From Hyphomonadaceae bacterium UBA5336 (GTDB taxonomy: Bacteria; Pseudomonadota; Alphaproteobacteria; Caulobacterales; Hyphomonadaceae), in contig DHQO01000021.1 in assembly GCA_002408125.1 (NCBI GenBank), positions 1 to 64,000 of the forward strand: a stretch of 64,000 nucleotides of DNA, in the 5' to 3' direction. The position numbers and the translations under genes are program-made. The notes under the pieces are model-generated. The model did not search any database. It was not told the DNA's origin and saw only the letters and a program-made list of their open reading frames with translations. Every line of letters starts with the position of its first letter. Positions within the stretch are counted from its first letter, which is position 1. This document shows, piece by piece, positions 59,114 through 64,000 of this stretch.

Positions 59114-61134
59114 TTGTAGTTGCCGCGTTCCAGGTCTTCCTGCAGGCGGATCTCGGCAGCCTCGCCGGTCACGCGGTGACGGTAGACCTGGGTGTTCTCA
59201 AGCACGCGCTGGACATAGTTGCGCGTCTCAGAGAAGGGGATGAACTCGACCCAGTCGATGGGGTCGACCTCGCCGCGACGCGGGTCGCCATAATCCTGCA
59301 CCCACTGGCCCGGACGGCTCGCGCCGGCATTATAAGCCGCCGCCGTCATCACATAGCTGCCATTGAACCGGCTGAGCAGGGTGTCGAGATGGGCCCCGCC
59401 AATCGTCATGTTGTAGCCGGGATCGTCAGTCAGCCAGGAGGTGCGGTAGGGCAGGCCGAGCATGCGGGCCTCGCTCTGGGCCGTGGTCGGGATGAACTGC
59501 ATCAGGCCGCGCGCATTGGCGTGCGAAATGGCGCTCGGGTTCATCTCGCTTTCCTGGCGCGACAGGGCCAGCATCAGCGGACGCTCGACCCGGGGTTCGC
59601 GCAGCAGCGGATAGTCGACCACAGGATAGGCCGCATCGGGCGCCACCACGCCGCGCGCCATGCCGGCCTTGGCGCCGCGCACGCCGATATCGGCATAGTG
59701 GTAGTTTTCCCCCAGCTCCTTCAGCAGCACATAGTCCGCTTCGGTCTCAAGCTGGTCGTCGAGATGATAGGCAAAGGTGCGGAACATGCCCGCCTCGCCG
59801 GACTCAGCAAGCAGGCGCAACGCCTTGACCAGCGGGCGTGCTTCGAAGGCGACACGATCCAGCGCATCGGGCGTCATTGTGGGCGCGAACTCGATCAGGG
59901 TATTGCCGATCCGTTCGGCGGCGAGCTGACCGTAATAGGTATAATTGTACTGCGCGGCGTCTTCATAGGCGGTTTGTGCCGCGTTGTTCTCGCCCATGGC
60001 TTCCAGCGCGCGGCCCGACCAATAGGCGGCGCGCGAGGAACTGATCGGGGTGGAGACATTCGCGCCCAATGTTTCGAAATGACCCTCTGCGGTCTCTGCA
60101 TCGCCAAGCTGGCGCAGTGCGATCCAGCCGGAAATCCACTCGGCCTCGGCAAAGTCGGCGCCCTCACTCATGCCGTGGGGGGCGGCCAGGGCATAGGCGG
60201 TGGAGAAGTGGGAGTCCTTGAGCTCGTTGCGCACAGCAAGATTACGCTCGTCCCAAAGCCGGCTGCGCGCCGCGCTGGGCACGTCATTGCCGTCGATGTC
60301 CACCAGTAGCGGCACGGCCTCGTCGCGCATGCCACGGCGGCGGCGCCACTGGGCGCGATCGTAAAGCAGCCCGGGATGGTTCTGAAGCTCGTCCGGCACG
60401 GCGCGGATGGCCGCGTCGACGCCGCGCTGGCCGGCCTGCAGGCTGATCCGGGCTTCGACGAGCGCGCGCCAGTCGGCCGTCAGATAGTTCTTTATCCGGT
60501 CGGCTTCGGAACGCTGGCGGGTCCAGAGCAGGAAGTCGGCGCGCGCGCGATGATCTTCCTGGGTGAGGGTGTCGTTGAAACGGGTGAGCAGGGCGGAGAA
60601 ATTCTCTCGGCTCAGCGTATTGCCGTGCCAGGCTTCGCGCGCGACTTCCGCTGCGCGTGCGGTCTCGCCGGTATTGCGCAGGGCGAGCGCGAGGGCGGCC
60701 TTGCCGTCGCCGGTATAGGGGCCGTGCTCTTCAAGCCAGGCGACCTGTTCGGCGGCCGGGACATTGCTGGTGCGGATGAGGTCCTCAGCTCTGGCGAGGA
60801 TCAGCGAGGTCTGCGGCCAGCCGTCGAGCCGGTCGAGCGCATTGGCCATCTCGGTAAAGGTCATGTCCGGCGCGCCGGCGGTGGCGCGGCGCCACAGGAT
60901 CAGGTCCGAGACAATGTCAGAGCGCGCCTGAATCTGCAGGCTGCGGCAGTGATACCAGTCGCCATCGCTGGCCGCCTGCAGCGCGAGGTGCAGGATTTCC
61001 GCATCCTGGGTCGAGACCACTTCGGAGGCATAATTGCGATCCGGCTTGATGCTGGGCGGCGGCGGGACGCTGGCCCAGGCAGGCGCGGCGAGACCACTCA
61101 GTAGGAATGTCACAAGAGCTGTTCTAAGCATCAT
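59110..61134 (-). CDS. Soluble lytic murein transglycosylase (Slt family)
   Basis: A 674-residue periplasmic enzyme that cleaves the MurNAc-GlcNAc bond of peptidoglycan. After a signal peptide (TALVTFLLSGLAAPAWA) there is a long superhelical helical domain (residues ~30-500, TPR-like) and a C-terminal SLT domain: LALSRQESEMNPSAISHANARGLMQF with the catalytic Glu, MTIGGAHLDTLLSRF, AAYNAGASRPGQW. It is divergent from dapA, the arrangement also seen in Caulobacter. Confidence 0.93.
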   Translation of the reverse strand: MMLRTALVTFLLSGLAAPAWASVPPPPSIKPDRNYASEVVSTQDAEILHLALQAASDGDWYHCRSLQIQARSDIVSDLILWRRATAGAPDMTFTEMANALDRLDGWPQTSLILARAEDLIRTSNVPAAEQVAWLEEHGPYTGDGKAALALALRNTGETARAAEVAREAWHGNTLSRENFSALLTRFNDTLTQEDHRARADFLLWTRQRSEADRIKNYLTADWRALVEARISLQAGQRGVDAAIRAVPDELQNHPGLLYDRAQWRRRRGMRDEAVPLLVDIDGNDVPSAARSRLWDERNLAVRNELKDSHFSTAYALAAPHGMSEGADFAEAEWISGWIALRQLGDAETAEGHFETLGANVSTPISSSRAAYWSGRALEAMGENNAAQTAYEDAAQYNYTYYGQLAAERIGNTLIEFAPTMTPDALDRVAFEARPLVKALRLLAESGEAGMFRTFAYHLDDQLETEADYVLLKELGENYHYADIGVRGAKAGMARGVVAPDAAYPVVDYPLLREPRVERPLMLALSRQESEMNPSAISHANARGLMQFIPTTAQSEARMLGLPYRTSWLTDDPGYNMTIGGAHLDTLLSRFNGSYVMTAAAYNAGASRPGQWVQDYGDPRRGEVDPIDWVEFIPFSETRNYVQRVLENTQVYRHRVTGEAAEIRLQEDLERGNYN

Positions 61135-61228
61135 CGATCCAACATCACACTTGCGACGCGGACGTGCAATCTTCGGTCCGGTCGAGTAACACAGCGAAAC
61201 TCAACTCAAGAATCACGGCGAGAATAGG

Positions 61229-62101
61229 ATGTTTAAAGGCTCGATCCCAGCACTCGTCACCCCATTTCGCAGTGGCGAGGTCGATCGTGATGCATTTGTA
61301 ACCCTGGTGGAGCGTCAGATTGCTGCCGGCGCAGGCGCTCTGGTGCCTATGGGTACCACCGGGGAGACCTCGACCCTGTCGACGGAAGAGCACAAGGCGG
61401 TGGTCGAGCTGTGCGTTGAGAGCGCGCGCGGACGCGTGCCGGTGATTGCCGGGGCCGGTTCGAACGCAACTGCGGAAGCAATTGACCTGGTCGCTCATGC
61501 CAAGGCGGTTGGCGCCGATGCCGCGCTCGTCGTTTGCCCCTATTACAACAAACCCGACCAGACCGGACTGGAAGCGCATTTCACGGCGATCAATGACGCG
61601 GTTCAGCTGCCTGTCTTTGTCTATAATGTGCCATCGCGGACCATCAGCGATATCGAGCCGGAAACCCTGGCGCGCCTGTCGAAACTGCCCAACATTATCG
61701 GCATCAAGGATGCGACCGGCGACATGGACCGGTTCGCGCGCCATCGCGAGCTGATCGACCGGGAAGACTTTGTCTATCTCTCCGGAGAGGACGGTACGGC
61801 GGTGGAGTTCGGCCTGGCCGGTGGGCATGGCTGTATTTCGGTGACCGCGAATGTCGTGCCCGAGCAAACCGTGGCGGTGCAGGACGCGCTGGAACGTGGC
61901 GATGCGGCCGCTGCCCGCGTGCTGGACGAGAAGCTTGCCGACCTGCACGCAGCCCTGTTTGTCAGTCCGAGTCCGGGCCCGACCAAGTATGCGCTGGCGA
62001 AAATGGGATTCTGCCTGCCGGACTTGCGCTTGCCGATCACGCCCCCAAATGAGGCGGCCTGCCAGGTGATCGATGCCGCCCTGGCCAAAGCCCTCGCCTG
62101 A
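61229..62101 (+). CDS. dapA: 4-hydroxy-tetrahydrodipicolinate synthase
   Basis: DapA condenses pyruvate with aspartate semialdehyde, the first committed step to lysine and meso-diaminopimelate. It has GTTGETSTL, the catalytic Tyr132 (VYNVPSRT) and the Schiff-base Lys160 (GIKDATGD). The length (290) is normal. The divergent gap 61135-61228 should hold both promoters. Confidence 0.96.
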   Translation: MFKGSIPALVTPFRSGEVDRDAFVTLVERQIAAGAGALVPMGTTGETSTLSTEEHKAVVELCVESARGRVPVIAGAGSNATAEAIDLVAHAKAVGADAALVVCPYYNKPDQTGLEAHFTAINDAVQLPVFVYNVPSRTISDIEPETLARLSKLPNIIGIKDATGDMDRFARHRELIDREDFVYLSGEDGTAVEFGLAGGHGCISVTANVVPEQTVAVQDALERGDAAAARVLDEKLADLHAALFVSPSPGPTKYALAKMGFCLPDLRLPITPPNEAACQVIDAALAKALA

Positions 62102-62119
62102 CATCTGGAACCTGTTACT

Positions 62120-62599
62120 ATGGCAAAGAAACCGCAAAGCAAGGGTCGCTCCGACGGCCTGGTCGCCGAGAATCGGCGTGCGCGGCGCGACTATGCCGTG
62201 GAGGACACGCTCGAGGCGGGCATTGTGCTGGTCGGCTCTGAAGTGAAATCCCTGCGTCAGGGCAAGGCCAATATCGCCGAGAGCTATGCCGCCGTGGAGG
62301 ATGGCGAGCTGTGGCTCGTGAATGCAGACATCCCGATCTATACCGCCGCGAACCGGTTCAATCACGAACCCAAGCGCCGGCGGAAACTGCTGGTCTCGCG
62401 CCGGGAACTGGCGAAGCTCGGCCAGTCCACTGACCGCGCCGGACGCACCATCGTGCCGCTGAAGCTCTATTTCAACGAACGCGGCCTCGCCAAGCTCCTG
62501 ATCGGCATCGCCACGGGCCGCAAGTCTCACGACAAGCGCGATGTGGAAGCCAAGCGCGACTGGGAACGCCAGAAGGCGCGCGTCCTGCGCGAGAATTAG
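62120..62599 (+). CDS. smpB: SsrA-binding protein SmpB
   Basis: The 159-residue partner of tmRNA in rescue of stalled ribosomes. It shows VAENRRARRDYAVEDTLEAGIVLVGSEVKSLRQGKANIAESYA and the Lys/Arg-rich C-terminal helix (SHDKRDVEAKRDWERQKARVLREN). The gene for tmRNA is not in this window. It follows dapA by 18 bases and its stop overlaps the convergent glycosylase gene by 4 bases. Confidence 0.97.
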   Translation: MAKKPQSKGRSDGLVAENRRARRDYAVEDTLEAGIVLVGSEVKSLRQGKANIAESYAAVEDGELWLVNADIPIYTAANRFNHEPKRRRKLLVSRRELAKLGQSTDRAGRTIVPLKLYFNERGLAKLLIGIATGRKSHDKRDVEAKRDWERQKARVLREN

Positions 62600-63243
62600 G
62601 GCGCGTCCGCCAGGTCCCGGGCGCGCGCCATCACGGTGTTGAACATCTCTTCGGTCAGCCGGCCGGTATTCGTGTTGTAGCGCGAGCAGTGATAGCTTGA
62701 CAGAAGGGTGACGTGGCGGTGGGCCGCCTCGACCTCATACTCGCTGCCATGGCCGAAGGCGTGCCGGGAGGGTTTCAGGCCCAGCGCGCGCAGGGTGGAT
62801 TCGTGGGAGATCCGCCCAAGGCACAAGATCACCTTCAGGTCTGGCATGCCGGTGATTTCCTCGGTGAGGAAGGAGCGGCAGGTATTGATCTCCGCACCCA
62901 CCGGCTTGTTCTGCGGCGGCACGCAGCGCACGGCATTGGTCACACGTGCGCCGACAAGCTCAAAGCCGTCATCGGGGCGCTTGTCATAGTTGCCGCTGGC
63001 AAAGCCATGGCCCTTCAAGGCGCTGTAGAGCAGGTCGCCGGCCCAGTCGCCGGTGAAGGGCCGGCCGGTCCGGTTGGCCCCGCTCACGCCGGGTGCAAGG
63101 CCGACCACCAGCAGGTGCGCGTCAATCCCGCCAAAGGCCGGCACGGCGCCGTTGAACCAGTCGGGATGGGCCGCGGCATTGTCTGCACGATAGGCCGCAA
63201 GGCGCGGGCAAAGCGTACAGTCCTTGTCGGGCCCTTCCGGCAT
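62596..63243 (-). CDS. Family 5 uracil-DNA glycosylase (UdgB-like)
   Basis: A 215-residue iron-sulfur uracil-DNA glycosylase. GLAPGVSGANRTGRPFTGDWAG is the first motif, NAVRCVPPQNKP and SYHCSRYNTNTGRLTEEMF are the other conserved blocks, and the CTLCPRLA pair plus other cysteines fit a 4Fe-4S site. UdgB lacks the classic catalytic Asp and has broad specificity (uracil, hypoxanthine). The start overlaps the NYN gene stop by one base (TGATG). Confidence 0.88.
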   Translation of the reverse strand: MPEGPDKDCTLCPRLAAYRADNAAAHPDWFNGAVPAFGGIDAHLLVVGLAPGVSGANRTGRPFTGDWAGDLLYSALKGHGFASGNYDKRPDDGFELVGARVTNAVRCVPPQNKPVGAEINTCRSFLTEEITGMPDLKVILCLGRISHESTLRALGLKPSRHAFGHGSEYEVEAAHRHVTLLSSYHCSRYNTNTGRLTEEMFNTVMARARDLADAP

Positions 63244-63815
63244 CAGTCCTCGTCGACCTCATAATCATCATCAGAATCGCTGTCACGGCGCGGACGGGCG
63301 ATCAGGGTTGCCATATCGGACAGGTCGATAAAGCTGTCGGCTTCGCGGCGCAACTCATCGGCCACCATGGGCGGCTGGGATTTCACCGTGGAGATTACGG
63401 TCACGCGCACGCCACGCGCCTTGAGGTCCTCGACCAGACGGCGGAAATCGCCCTCGCCGGAGAACAGGACCACATGATCGACATGGGGAACGGCAGCCAG
63501 CATGTCGACGGCGATCTCGATCGACATGTTGCCACGCACACGCCGGCGCCCATCGCGGTCGGTATATTCCTTGGCCGGCTTCTTGATGACGTTGAAGCCG
63601 TTATAGGCCAGCCAGTCCACCAGCGGCCGGATCGGCGAATAATCGTCGTTTTCCAGCAGGGTGGTGTAGTAATTGGCGCGCAGAAGGCGGCCTTTCTTGC
63701 GGAACTCGTCCAGCACCTTGCGAAAATCTATCTCCAGATTCAGTGCGCGGGATGTGGAGTAGAGATTTGCACCGTCAATGAAGAGGGCAAGCCGTTCGTC
63801 TTTGTAAAAGGCCAT
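63243..63815 (-). CDS. NYN domain protein (LabA/DUF88-like)
   Basis: A 190-residue NYN (PIN-like) protein. LALFIDGANLYSTSRALNLEIDF has the first acidic residue, and DHVVLFSGEGDFRRLVEDLKARGVRVTVIS the second set (SGxGDF). These are predicted metal-dependent RNases. The C-terminus is acidic (DSDSDDDYEVDED). It is divergent from rpoZ. Confidence 0.88.
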   Translation of the reverse strand: MAFYKDERLALFIDGANLYSTSRALNLEIDFRKVLDEFRKKGRLLRANYYTTLLENDDYSPIRPLVDWLAYNGFNVIKKPAKEYTDRDGRRRVRGNMSIEIAVDMLAAVPHVDHVVLFSGEGDFRRLVEDLKARGVRVTVISTVKSQPPMVADELRREADSFIDLSDMATLIARPRRDSDSDDDYEVDED

Positions 63816-63908
63816 GTTTTGCTTTCACCGCTGAGGATCCCCACCTCTGCCTGAAGACATGTCTCGGCAAGGGGCGTAGCCGAGGCTGCGGCTTGCCGCA
63901 ATAGCTGG

Positions 63909-63937
63909 TTGCATCGCAACATGCACAAGCATATGTT
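63909..63937 (+). promoter_or_regulatory. Possible vegetative promoter for rpoZ
   Basis: TTGCAT (63909-63914), a 17-base spacer and TATGTT (63932-63937), about 27 bases before the rpoZ ATG. The -10 matches the consensus at four of six positions and the -35 at three, so this is only a candidate. Confidence 0.35.
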
Positions 63938-63963
63938 GGCGGGCTTGAAGGAGATTTGCACCC

Positions 63964-64000
63964 ATGGCGCGAGTAACGGTCGAAGACTGTATCGAAGAAA
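63964..64000 (+). CDS. rpoZ: RNA polymerase omega subunit (partial, 5' end)
   Basis: The window ends after 12 codons, MARVTVEDCIEE, which is the canonical N-terminus of RpoZ in alphaproteobacteria. A GAAGGAGA box lies upstream. The dapA-smpB-rpoZ neighbourhood supports the call. Confidence 0.88.
   Translation, partial: MARVTVEDCIEE

Noticed and set aside
1..64000. Insertion sequences, prophage, CRISPR arrays, tRNA or rRNA genes
   Set aside because: I saw no transposase, integrase, direct-repeat array, or tRNA/rRNA-like sequence in reading through the window.

Overview
The window is dense, high-GC bacterial chromosome with no gene-free stretch over about 220 bases. It looks like a dimorphic, Caulobacter-type alphaproteobacterium, probably the Maricaulales/Hyphomonadaceae side. 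The support is a PopA-like degenerate GGDEF protein, Tad (cpa) pilus genes, an ATP12 factor, an SdhE-Mfd-RecG block, a DapA-SmpB-RpoZ block, and a RpoE/ChrR-type stress module. I saw no phage, insertion sequence, CRISPR array, rRNA or tRNA. The taxonomic call is inference from gene content, not a database result.

Layout. 1-4.1 kb: a small lipoprotein, ATP12, propionyl-CoA carboxylase beta, a compact DUF4160/DUF2442 pair that looks inserted, and a metallophosphoesterase whose only well-placed start is ATA. 4.1-8.0 kb (minus): lipid A/Kdo operon (LPLAT, waaA, lpxK, lpxL-like). 8.2-15.2 kb (plus): Tad pilus genes cpaB, cpaC, a mini-lipoprotein, cpaE, cpaF, tadB, tadC, without pilin or peptidase. 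15.1-18.2 kb (minus): sulfur metabolism (cysK, sseA, metC-like). 18.2-24.4 kb: a photo-oxidative stress module. A ChrR-like cupin gene plus DUF6134 on the plus strand faces a photolyase/FAD oxidoreductase/DUF1365/cfa operon on the minus strand; both carry the same TGATCC-N16-CGTAA promoter. 24.4-29.5 kb: DUF3089-like, DUF6285 and APH genes, DUF502, recG. 29.6-36.5 kb: sdhE, mfd, PopA-like, CaiB/BaiF, histidine phosphatase, then a structured intergenic region ending in a strong terminator. 36.7-41.5 kb: trmFO, membrane proteins, a UDP-glucuronate epimerase-like gene, a PD40 lipoprotein. 41.5-58.1 kb: a type II secretion region with a GxGD prepilin peptidase, a beta-helix surface lipoprotein, a TonB-dependent receptor, gspC to gspN, and a lipoprotein coupled to gspN. 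58.1-64 kb: threonine dehydratase-like, lytic transglycosylase, dapA, smpB, family-5 uracil-DNA glycosylase, NYN protein, and the first codons of rpoZ.

How they work together. Several blocks concern the envelope: lipid A synthesis, two secretin machines (Tad and T2SS), a TonB receptor, lipoproteins and a murein hydrolase. The stress block couples DNA photorepair with membrane fatty-acid modification under what looks like one ECF sigma factor encoded elsewhere. The T2SS block places the machine, a likely exported surface lipoprotein and a TonB receptor side by side, which suggests a combined export/surface-assembly function. The least explained points are the ATA start, the ChrR-like protein without anti-sigma zinc ligands, the receptor-lipoprotein-T2SS locus and the candidate small RNA at 36.6 kb.
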